A stretch of 64,000 nt of DNA from Sympetrum striolatum (lineage: Eukaryota > Arthropoda > Insecta > Odonata > Libellulidae), in contig OX388348.1 of assembly GCA_947579665.1 (NCBI GenBank), positions 10,478,001 through 10,542,000 on the forward strand, in the 5' to 3' direction. Made by a program: the position numbers and the translations under genes. The notes beneath the pieces are model-generated. The model did no database searches. It worked only from the letters and a program-made list of their open reading frames with translations, and was not told the origin of the DNA. Positions 53,906 to 64,000 of the stretch are shown here, one piece after another (within the stretch, counting starts at the first letter, position 1; each line of letters begins with the position of its first letter).

Positions 53906-56900
53906 ATGGGAAGTAATCACATTCCGTTGTATGGGAAATATTATACCTATTAGGGTTATGGCATATTAGGGTTTTACATGAGCTCCATATTTCATATCAA
54001 TCCTCAATCCCTTTCCAAGAGGATTCCTGCTTTGTTAGCATAAATTGAGATTCTACTGTTGTCGTACTCTTAGCGGAGGAACCCTCCTCATCGAGTGCTC
54101 ATTCCGTCTCAAGACCTTTAATACTATCCTTTAAAAATGAGGATTTTCTAGAATAGTTAAATATGGAAATAGGATGGGACTTTCACGCGTGGGTGTCAGC
54201 AACGTTTATGCGGGAATGACTTCCATAATTAGTAGAATTGACATAATTTAGTAGAATTTTCAGTCTCTGAATCCCTGCTCAGTAAGGTTATTTAAGACTG
54301 GGAAATTCCCATGAGATAAACTTAGCTGAAACAGTCTAACCTAAAAGGCATCGGAATAATGCAGAGCGTCGCTCTATCTCCGTTCTAAAGCGGCAGATTC
54401 ATAATTCGTAAGTGGAAGGCCATTGATTTACACAAGAACATGTCGAACTGGTTCTTCGGGATAAAGTTAGCGATTTGAAACGATCGGCCGACGTATTAAA
54501 TGGAGCGATTCCGGCAAAATCCATTTAAATCGAGGGAACGATGAGGATGGTGGATTAGTAAGCCCAGAATGATAGGGGGTATATAATATTAAGCACTTTC
54601 GCTGAGTCATGTCAATTAACTCGATTCTACTGAATTGCAAATTTGATACATCTATTAATGTTTGAATGTTAACTTTGGCGTTTTAATCCGTATTCTTTGA
54701 TTAGATGAATTATTAAGCGAAATCGCAAAGTGACGAAAGTGCAGATGCAAATGGCTTCGAAGCTAAAACATCGATCTTTGATCATCTAGCATTTCCCATC
54801 ATATTTGAGAATGATTTGAAGTTGAATGTGATAAAGTTGGACGGGGCACGTGCATGACAGGAATGTAAATGAGTTGAAATGCGAAAGACTGCGGAAGTCT
54901 TCATCATCACACTCATTTCTCAATTTCACGAGGAATAAGTGATTATAAGCTCCTAGAATAAACTGAGTTTTTCAATTAGAGCTTTTCTTTATGTAAACCC
55001 ACATTTGATGAAGATAGATGTCGCGCTAAAATAGTCCATCGATTTGCATCGAATGTGAATGACGCAGTTTAGGATAGAAAATGTTCTTCGGCAAACAGTG
55101 ACTGAAATAAAATAGCAGTGGCTTCAGTGTTTCTTTTGCAATTTAGCGTAAATGGCTACTTTTATAAGATAAAATTATTTTTCTGAGCATTAAAATCGAT
55201 CCTTTTAATGGCCATAAAAGGATAATTAATTGAAAAAAGCGTAAAAAAAGACAATGATTATATTATCGTTTACACAGAGTAACAAATTTCCTCTTAAGTC
55301 TCGTTTTGTCTAGGAGAATTCCGCTTTTCGTAAACGTAATTTGATATCTCTATGTGTAATATTGTGTTTACATAATACATCGCCCTAATTGAGTATGTTT
55401 TTACATGTGTATACCAGGGTTGGACATTTTTACTTGATTCAATCGACATTGATTCTAATCATTATTGATTCTAACTGCAAGCTAACTTCACAACTTAAAC
55501 TAAGACTCTTTTTATTGCTTAGGCATCTCTTAATCGAAGAAATTTTATTTTTTCTCAATTTTGTATATAAAATGTTCTATTATATATGCTACATGACCTA
55601 TAGTACTAAATATATAAGTTTTATTTTTAAACTAGATACTGCTAAACTAAAATCATTGCTCATTTTTATAAAATATAATCATTTATTATTATCTGCATAT
55701 TTACGGATTGTTACAGAGTAAAAAGTTAGTCTACTTCCATAGAAGTATCTTAGTTAAATTTTCATCGCGGCTATAGTTATTTCAATTATTTTACCATTAA
55801 GGGGAATTTATATTCTCTTCTCCGATTAATGAACGTCCCCTTCGATTGCTTTTTAAAGGAAATATCTGTTCCAAAAAAGAAGACTTTACCGTAATTAATC
55901 AAATTTAATTCGATTACTTAAATTCAATTAAACATTTTCTCATAAACGTGTTATAATTGCCGTTCTTGGACCTTGATATTAGATACACTAAGCTTTAATA
56001 TTTTAATTTTTGATCTTGCTCGAGAGCTCTTTGTAAAAGTTAAAATCACAATAGGGCAAACGGCAGTGATAACCTTGCGAATTTCATGTTTAATTATTAT
56101 GTATGTGTAGCACTCTCGGAGAAGAATTTGGGACGGATATCATGCAACAGAGCTTTTCAAAAGATAGTAATTCAATAATATTTGTAAGAGAAGTACTTGA
56201 TAACGACGGCCATTCCACGAATAATCTGCACTTTGTTACAAGTTGTAACATGAAATCCACACCACACATTTAAAGCGGGAATGAATCTGACGCTCTCTCT
56301 GAGGATTATCGAATGGATTTAGAAATCAGATCTTTACTTCAGTTCCTTGCATTCAGCCGATGATGTAAGTAGGGAAGTAGAGTGTGATTAGAGGGAGAGA
56401 GTTGCGTCAGGTTGTCATGGCAACCTCTCCTGGTGGTGGAGATTTCTCCCCGTTGCACTCACTTTAAGAGGAATGGTCGTGTCACGCCCCTTTCCCACGG
56501 GGACCCCTTAAGGGTCACGCCACATACATTTCAGACTTCGCCCCACAATAGATTGGGCCTTCTGGAAGATAGACTCCGCGTTATTCTACTTTATTATCTT
56601 CCGCAGGAAGGTGTTCGCTGCTAGCAAATACTATCCCTTCTGGTAAATGAACTTCATTTAGCACTGAGGAAATATTAAGGAAATTTGGCATCTTTATTCG
56701 ATTGAGAATACCCCGGTTGCAAATTTTAAACGCTGTCTCTATGAAAAGGATATCGGAAAATGGCAAATAATTAATCTGAATCCTGACAGCTCGTCCGTAA
56801 GCCCGTCTAAAATTCAAAGAAGAAAAACTTGTGTACTTTTTCAATTATAATTTTATTGAAATGATAATACTAAAAATTTTAAAATAAATATTATAATATA

Positions 56901-56929
56901 ATAAAATTAATATTAAAAAGAAGGTTCGT
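53906..56929. other. Unassigned AT-rich DNA
   Basis: The longest frame (55389-55721, plus, 110 codons) is AT-driven with hydrophobic codons and no motif. Around 56400-56560 the sequence is GC-richer (CTCTCCTGGTGGTGGAG, CACGGGGACCCC) but unassigned. No repeats or RNA genes recognised. Confidence 0.4.
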
Positions 56930-58760
56930 AGTTGATCAGTTTTTCAGTTGGTTCATGTGCATTAAAAATCCACGTTGAAAACCGTTCCCTTCGCTTCTTG
57001 GTAGCTTACCCTTTATGTCTTCCTCAGCCTTTTCCCTTGTTTTCTACCACAATTACATTCTTTAGCAGTACCTCTTCTTTCAATTTTTGACCCACCCATT
57101 TCCTCTCTCGACGTAAAATCACCTCAATTAAATCCCTCTCCTCCCCAACCATCTCCAACACCTCCGTGTTTGTTTTCCTATCAACTCAACTTACAATTTC
57201 CGTTATACGCCAATTATTATTCTCGAAGGTCTCCAAAAGTTTAACTCCTTCTTTTCTTAGGTCCACGTTTCACTCTCACACAGCAACACGCTCCACACCA
57301 AGGAATCTCTTCCTAAGGCTGACCTGCAATTTTCAGTCGGCCGATTGAATGAGTGAATACCAAGGCTTCTTATGAGGCTGCGCTCCCATGCAACTGTTGG
57401 CCGATTTAATAGTTTGTGTTTTTACTCAATCTGAACGCAACTCAACGACTCACACATCAACCGATCGTTTCGGTGGGCGCAGCACGACGATCGTAAGTGA
57501 AGATGCACCCGCAGATGCATTAGGAAAACAGAGAAGAAGCTTTTCAAGAGAAAAGATTTAGAATTTCTTTTTGCGTAGTAGACTTAGGATTCGCGAAGTT
57601 TTGCTGGAACTGTGTGGAAGAGTTTCTTCAGAAAATGGGGAAATCCTTCCGGCAGTTTCTGTTTCCCATTTTTGTTGCGAATTCTTTTGTGGCTCTTTTG
57701 TAGTAGCACTTGCTTCGAAAGTTCTTCTTGCTCTAAAAAAGCGATTCCCATAAATTTTGTTCTGCACTTCAAGTTGAACGATGAATCTTATTTTTCTTTT
57801 ACTGTTAGATTTTTGCCCAAAGTTTTTTCGATACTTCTCTTTTTCACAATGTAGTTTATCAAAGATCAATTAACTCATTGCATTCATTGTAATAACCCAT
57901 TATTATAAGGAATTCGAGCAAAGCGAGGTTTTTTTAAGCTCTTATGAATTTAATCACCTTAAATAATAAGAAGCTAGCAGAAGCTTCCACAGACCGTTTC
58001 CCTGAATTATTTACAATTGTGCCAATCAACGACATTTCCAATCCAACCCAATATTCTAATATCCTATAATTTTTTGGCCACTGTACTCTATCTAAAGCCC
58101 TTTAAAAATGCACATAAATCCTCTTCTTCAGACTTCTTCAAGTACCGCAATCGGATTCATCGCTCTTTTTCCTTTTAGTTTTCCCTTTCATTTTCCTCCC
58201 AAACCGCTTATACAGTGCCTTTGTAATACGTTTGCCATAGACAAAGTTTGAGACACTTAACTTATCGTACGGTAATGTCGACATTCGAGAGTATTGTCCT
58301 TATTCGGGATCAGGTTTTGTGAGATTATCCACAATTTTCTTTGATTATCAATTTTCCTACATGAATTTAAAAGTATTTCTTTACCTTTAACCTCCTTTAT
58401 TTTGGAACTTCAGTGGAGTTTTGTCGATTTTCGTTGCTCTATACTTTTTCACATCAGGCATTATCATGTTAATTTCTTTGTCTAATATACCTTCTTCAAC
58501 CTCTTCCTCACTTTCTATTATTATGCTCATAGGATTCATGTCTTCCCCATTTCACAATGGGGAATTTCCGTTATCCTGGCTTTATCCCATAAGTACTTTC
58601 CATTGCTATATTTTCCTATGTGTACGGGTCGATTCCTTTCTATACAAGAGGTCAACTCTCCAGCTTTTTCTAGTTTATCCATTTCATTGAACTGTCCGGT
58701 CCAACATTGCTTCCTTTCCACAATCCCTTCTTAGCTTAATGCTCTATATTCACTCTTATT
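56930..58760 (-). mobile_element. LINE family A relic, linker to 3' end, heavily decayed
   Basis: Reading the minus strand from 58760: the linker RKQCWTGQFNEMDKLEKAGE (compare REQRWKGQCNEIEKLVESA at 20330), then SEEEVEEGILDKEINMIMPD and VKKYRATKIDKTPLKF (to 58404). Near 58130-57990 comes the RT palm start, ALDRVQWPKNYRILEYWVG, close to the block at 7380-7440. Between 57330 and 56985 come NVDLRKEGVKLLETFENNNW, VLEMVGEERDLIEVILRR and WVGQKLKEEVLLKNVI, matching the 21200-21400 region. The end, ATGAACCAACTGAAAAACTG near 56960, is a degenerate version of the 3' hairpin. Order and spacing match one full RT unit, with the middle (57331-57980) unrecognisable. Many stops; dead and older than the 19.4-kb copy. 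Confidence 0.75.
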
Positions 58761-59039
58761 TCAGTTTTACCTCCTGCGGAATTTTGGCCGAATAAATCGC
58801 CAAAGTCGGCTGCAGTTAAAAGCACTGGGCGCCGCTACAAATAGCAAATTTATGTATTTTAACTAGAGAAGGTTCCATCATTTACTAATCATAGGAGGAC
58901 CCGGGAAATTATTGACCAATGTTTTAAACAGTAATGTCCGGAAAAGTATTGGAAAATGTCCTTGGGAGGTTATCTCTTTTATCATTAGACAGAAATCGAT
59001 CCCTCAGTAAAAGCCAGTACATATAACTTTTGAAAGTGT
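58761..59039. other. Unassigned sequence next to the plus-strand LINE
   Basis: The text SGKVLENVLGRLSLLSLDRN near 58935-59000 could be the finger region of the RT that follows (pattern: KVLEK...L..N..LS..Q.GF), so the LINE may begin here. Otherwise nothing was seen. Confidence 0.35.
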
Positions 59040-59370
59040 CGATCATGCAATCCTCTAATTGTTCTATTTGTACGCGGCGCCTTTGAGTCTGTTGAGAGTG
59101 AAACGCAAATGGGCGCTGTTTTCCTCGAATTTAAAAATGTCGTTCGATAGTCCCTCGCCAGAAACTAATTAACAAATTAAAACAAGCGGGCATTAACGAG
59201 GAATTCATCAACTGGGCTAAGGATTGTTTACTACTAGAGGGAACAAGTACCTACTTGATGGCGTTTGCTCGAATTGAAGCTACCTCAGGGTGACGTAATT
59301 TAAATCTTCTTTTCTTGATTTATGTCAATGACTATGAGGTATGAGATCTTATTAAATACAAATCTCTTAT
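59040..59370 (+). pseudogene. LINE reverse transcriptase palm fragment
   Basis: With frameshifts the plus strand gives SCNPLIVLFVRGAFESVESE, AVFLEFKNVV (where AVFLDF.KAFD with the first catalytic Asp is expected, here Glu), LINKLKQAGINEEFINWAKD and, after a shift near 59300, NLNLLFLIYVNDYEV, equivalent to LGPLLFLIYVND. Similarity ends before the YADD block. The altered aspartate and stops mark it as dead. The family is jockey/CR1-like; whether it belongs to family B cannot be told because the overlap is too short. Confidence 0.75.
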
Positions 59371-62300
59371 GCATCTGCTATGACTTCGCGTACCTACCTC
59401 ATTGATGAAGTTGTCTCCTAATTCAATCACTTTGTCATCATTCTCTTTATCATTTGCACTCACGTTTTGAAAACACTATCTCTCTTGCCTAACGATTTCT
59501 GGGAGGAAAATGATTTTTATTAGAGGAGAAAAGTTTAAGTGCAAAATGTTCCCTTTTATAGAATCCATAAACCAACTCCTTTTTCTGTTGACTGTTTATC
59601 CTTGTTGCTTTAATGAAATCAAATTAGGTAAAGTTAGGAGTTATCAAGGAACTGGCAATCATTCCCTTTACCGGGAATCCAGATAACATTCGATTCATGG
59701 AAATTCAAACAGCAGCTGTTTAGGTCCCATCTCTCGTGAAGAATGTCTCAAGCATACTTACAAATACAGTGTTTCAATCACAATTTTAATTTGAGTAAAC
59801 TATTTTTATGCAAAGTGGTTTTCGGCATATATACTTCCTAAACTTCGATTAGCAGATCCTCTGCGAATATTTAGAACCTGTTAAATGCTAATGACTGCCC
59901 GCGTATCCCTTTAAGGATGAGGTTAAGACTTTAAACTGTCCTCCGGAAATGCTTTCAGTGATATGCAGTCGCCATCTCGAACTTGAGATTGTTTTATTCA
60001 ATATTGCAGCGTAAAACGGAACTATTCGCCCCTTTATTTTATGTACTGCAGTTGAGAGGCAGAGTCGGCTCTCGGATGCGGCGATTGGCTCTTTTAGCCT
60101 CGCTCCAGTTAAGGATTTTTCTTATCACAACATATTTGGCAATCATTCAAAGAGCTTAACTTATGGAAAAGATTAAATCCGCCTATATTCTGAATTAAAT
60201 GCGTCTTTATTTAATTGGAAGTATGAGCTTACTCTAAGATTTCGATACAATTTCCCCACCTTGCGCTTTCAACATTTCACTTGGAAATATTCGTTGCAAG
60301 ATAAATGGCTTACTTGGTAATCTAACATATTAACTTCACCAAACATAAACATCTCTGAATTCGATAGTCTATTAAGATACTTAATTAATTGAATGACGAG
60401 GCCATAATTCAAATGCGTCTTGTCTGCTGTTCCGTCTAAGGCAGGAGCACACCCTCGAGAAGCGGGGCTTTAAGAGACAATATTTCACCCAAAACTACTG
60501 AAGCACCTCCCCGTGGGATCAATTGAGGCCTCGGTGGATGCTAAATCAAGGCCCCAATGGGCTTTGGAGAGAATTAAGGCCTCAGGTGAAATTATATGAG
60601 AATATTTTCGGAAGGGAGTAGTGCATGCTACGCTGCATTTTCCACTTTTATCCTCATTGCGAAAAATGTTTACTTGTTTATAAAATTTAGCTCAAGCTAC
60701 AAAAGTAATTTTGATCGTAAAAACGGATGAAAGCGTAAGTAAATAGAAGGAAAAATAACAGAAATTTAGTACACAGACATCACGTTACTTGATTATCAGG
60801 ACGTGATTTTGAAACTTACATTTCTTTTGTTTCCTCTTAATTTATTCTTTCAAAGATTGCTCATTTCTCTGTGCGCTCCTTTCTTCTCTGTAACAAATAT
60901 TTTATCGATAAAAAAGAAATACCATCTCAATATTATAATTCGATCAAATCATATGTAAACGCAGATTTATGTCTTTAGAAGACTCACTGGAGATCCGTCT
61001 TCGTCCGGGAGAAAATAAAACTGTAGTGATGCCAATGAAGTATTTCAATAGACCACTCGTATTAGGGAATAATTCCTCAAGACAATACCGATTGGACATA
61101 ATTTTGAATTGAAATAACTAAAGGAAGTACCTTCGGTCACAGCGCAAAATTTGTCAGATTAATTCATCCAACTCTAATATAACTGAAAAACTTAGCCTTT
61201 GGCTCAAAATATTTATCCGTAACCACGGAAACATTCTAAGTCAAGCATCTTGCACTGGTGATATAAGGAGTCTCTGATTTTTTTATTCACGGAAATATTG
61301 AATTGGGAAAAAACGGAGGTAAATATTAGATGGAGCAGCAGCCAACGTTAAGTCGAAGAAATAAAAATTTCCTTACTTGACTTTGAGTTGAATGATCTCT
61401 GAGTTCGTATAGATCCGGTTCTTTAGCACGTATCTATCTATATGCAAAATCTCAAGCACCAAATACGGACCACCCTTATATTCCACGCGATATTCTGCTT
61501 CCCTTTCTAGCAACACCTACTCTGATACTGCCTTGGTGGTTTTTACCTAGAATAATATTTCTCTTTTTGTACCTTCTGTGCTATATCTATCCAAAATAGA
61601 GCCATTTCTCTATCATTTTGAATCGTATCACTGGTCTTTAATTCTCCCTTTAAGGTCAGAGCCAAGCGAATTTTCAATGAAGTTTTGTGCTAATAGAGAA
61701 GTTCATGAGCACTTTTCTCTGTCGTTTTTATCATACAATTCATTTCGGACTGTATGTTTACAAGCGATGTGTCCCAATCACTCCCATCATCTTGTGTGTA
61801 CATTGTTGAAATCTCATTGGTAATTACAGAGTTGGATGTTAAGTTGCTAAGTTCTTCGAATTCCTTTGAAGTGAAATCCTTTATCCTTAATCAAACGTTG
61901 AGGACTGGCTTAGTCTTTGTGTTTTTCATGACCTTCAGCATAATAAATTTAGTAAAGTAGCCTTAGTAAGTAGCCAGTTCTCAATGCCCTTCGTAATCTT
62001 AGGAAATGGGCCACCTAGGTGTTCTATGTGAAAGGTATGAAAAGGAGAGGGTACTCTTTCCATTGTATGTAAAACGTCTTCTATTTTACCTCCAGGTCTC
62101 CTTCAGTCTACAGTACACTTAATACAAGACGACCCTCGGAAACCAAAAATATCTCTTCAAATGCTTCAGAGTCTTCTCCAAAGTGTGTTTTCTACATGAC
62201 ACATTTTGGCACAACGATTTTCCCCATTTATTCTTTGGAATATTCAGTTTTCCTTTGTAAACGTTCATCTGTCACCGACGGCAGCACCATTCGTATCTTC

Positions 62301-64000
62301 TTCAGCACCGGATCTTGAAGTTGCATCTTAAGCAGTAGCTGTGATCAAATTTTAACTTGGAGATTCTTAAATCTGATATCTCCGGTTCCTTTGGTTTTTC
62401 CACTGGATTCAGGCTGAGGGCATCGATTTGGATCTTCTGTACTGAATAACGATAATTTGTTTTGAGTGCGAGTTTTCCTCACGATCATTGAATTTCTCTG
62501 TTGCAGTTCACCTCCGAATCGATTCTTGGCTGAATTTCCTATTTATTTGCCTTTCATTCCCTCCCCTTTCAATTGAATCTCTTTGAAAACCGTATCCCTC
62601 CACGTGCATTCCATCTGTCTCCGGTCTCCGGTTCGCTGCCCATCGCTTCCCTTTCCTCGTGTGCCTAACCGCCGTTAAACACCATCTCCTGATTGATGGC
62701 TCCTCTCTTCCAGCTCGCAATTTATCGCCACAAAGAAAGGTTATTTTGTGAAGATTGTTGGTGACTTCGATGTCATTTCTGCCAAATATTGTATAATTGG
62801 GGATCTGTTCAGTATATCTATATGGGGTTGATGTGCATTTTATTTTTATTAACTTGTTGTACTTCTCTCAAATCTGCAATCCCTTCTAAGAATCACGAAA
62901 CATGTATTGAGTTAATCGTCCATATGCAGTAAGGAATTCAGACAAATCACTGATATTCAAGTACCCATTTGAGAAGCTCGATGCGTGCCTTTCGATGGGC
63001 ATTATTTTATTAAAGCGGAGTGATTTAGCCGTAAAACGGAAGAAAAAACTTGATTTGAACTTGAAATGAAAATGCTTTAAAACATCATCACTAAGCTTTC
63101 TTATGATACTGCACCAACTCCAGAGAAAATATTCGAATTTGGAAGATGAATATTGCCGCAAGATCCATTGTTCTACATCTCAGAGGATTTATCAGTGTTT
63201 GGACCTCTTCAGTTTATTTCGAATGTTGGTTGCGCATCCCACCACAGCAACCGTTGGCGTCCGTTTCAATTTATTAGTGATCAAACTGCCTTCGGTTCCA
63301 TTTCTGAATTAATTGAAGAATCCACTCGAAGAAGACGTTTCAAATCGCTCCATTGTCCATAAGAAGCGCGTCTCCCGCAGCGGATATTCTCTGGACCATT
63401 TTTTCAATCTCTTTCAATGGATCCGTCCTTCGCAAAGGAAATAATCGAACATTTTCACGAACAAAGAGATTCCTTTTATATAAAACTTAACAAATGTTAT
63501 TTCTGTTTTCATTCTTTCGGTTTGAATCGCTTTTTCTAACAACGACGCGAGTAAATGGACGATGCCTTTCTCTTTCCAGATGTTCATTTTTTTACTCAAA
63601 GCCTGTCGTTCTACTCTTGCAATACAATTTCATATTTCGATAAAGTATTTTTAATGCTGTAGAGGACGATTGCTAACGCATTCGAAAACTTCAATTTTCA
63701 ATTTAAATTCAAAGATGTCCTAACTTCTCAATTTATAATCTTTGGGTTTCCATATCCAGATGGCTCATCACTTCAAAACGACGGAGGTGAGGAAATCTGT
63801 GTGCCTCTTATAATGGACACCTTTAATTTCTATTTTTTTAAGGAAATTAATATTTGAAATAACAGTGAATTGCACATATTTTAAAGTTTTTATAACATCT
63901 ATGATTTCCTTCAAAGTTTTTTTAGATGCTAAATCGAGTGTACAGCATTTTATTGGCGTAGAGTCCGTAGTCAATCACAATATGAATTATGCTTACATTT
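59371..64000. other. Unassigned AT-rich DNA
   Basis: Frames up to 91 codons (62886-63161 minus) overlap others on the opposite strand and have no recognised motif. 62500-62720 is slightly GC-richer with a basic minus frame. No TIR pair, satellite, tRNA or known domain was recognised. Confidence 0.4.

Noticed and set aside
57558..57869. 103-codon minus frame and overlapping plus frames
   Set aside because: Lies in the decayed middle of the LINE A relic but does not match RT in any frame; several overlapping frames on both strands suggest chance.

Overview
The window looks like AT-rich nuclear DNA from an animal, most likely an arthropod. No bacterial or organellar gene organisation is visible: open frames are short, stop codons are dense on both strands, and there are no operons. 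Everything recognisable with confidence is transposable-element (TE) material: a mariner transposase with the PPYSPDLAPSDY block, a pogo/Tigger-like transposase, several non-LTR retrotransposon (LINE) reverse transcriptases, a Penelope-like GIY-YIG endonuclease, tRNA-like SINE candidates and foldback elements. This mix is typical of insect or other arthropod genomes; the species cannot be told from the sequence. No complete host protein-coding gene, rRNA or canonical tRNA was recognised. The window is probably intergenic or a very large intron.

Layout. 1-7 kb: a 2.9-kb hAT-like DNA transposon (1350-4276) with about 80-bp terminal inverted repeats (TIRs) and an exact 8-bp target duplication, then unassigned DNA. 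7-22 kb: a LINE palm fragment (7255-7590), the end of a mariner element (from 11175) closed by a perfect palindrome, a tRNA-like SINE candidate (18034-18306), and the best LINE copy, family A (19434-21625), with endonuclease and C-terminal RT parts but the catalytic core deleted. 22-26 kb: a pogo/Tigger-like transposon (22115-25795) delimited by 20-bp identical TIRs and TA dinucleotides, with nested LINE insertions and a pseudogene for the C-terminal half of the transposase plus a PHD-like finger. 28-39 kb: a hairpin element carrying two hammerhead-ribozyme-like cores, paired inverted repeats, dispersed repeats and palindromes. 38-41 kb: two LINE remnants on the minus strand. 42-44 kb: a 745-bp foldback element flanked by two candidate host exons, the only hints of a host gene. 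48-49 kb: a repeat element with two tandem 312-bp units. 52-54 kb: LINE family B, a Penelope-like endonuclease and SINE-like pieces. 57-59.4 kb: a decayed family A LINE on the minus strand and another LINE RT on the plus strand. 59.4-64 kb: nothing recognised.

The elements do not work together as a pathway. They record successive insertions, truncations and nested events. All identified TE reading frames carry stops or frameshifts, so none looks active. The most interesting signals are conserved structures: GAAA-tetraloop hairpins at the 3' ends of two different LINE families, the inverted hammerhead-like cores, the two large inverted-repeat elements, and a well-formed 35-bp micro-exon candidate at 42062-42096. 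No clear new biological system was found.
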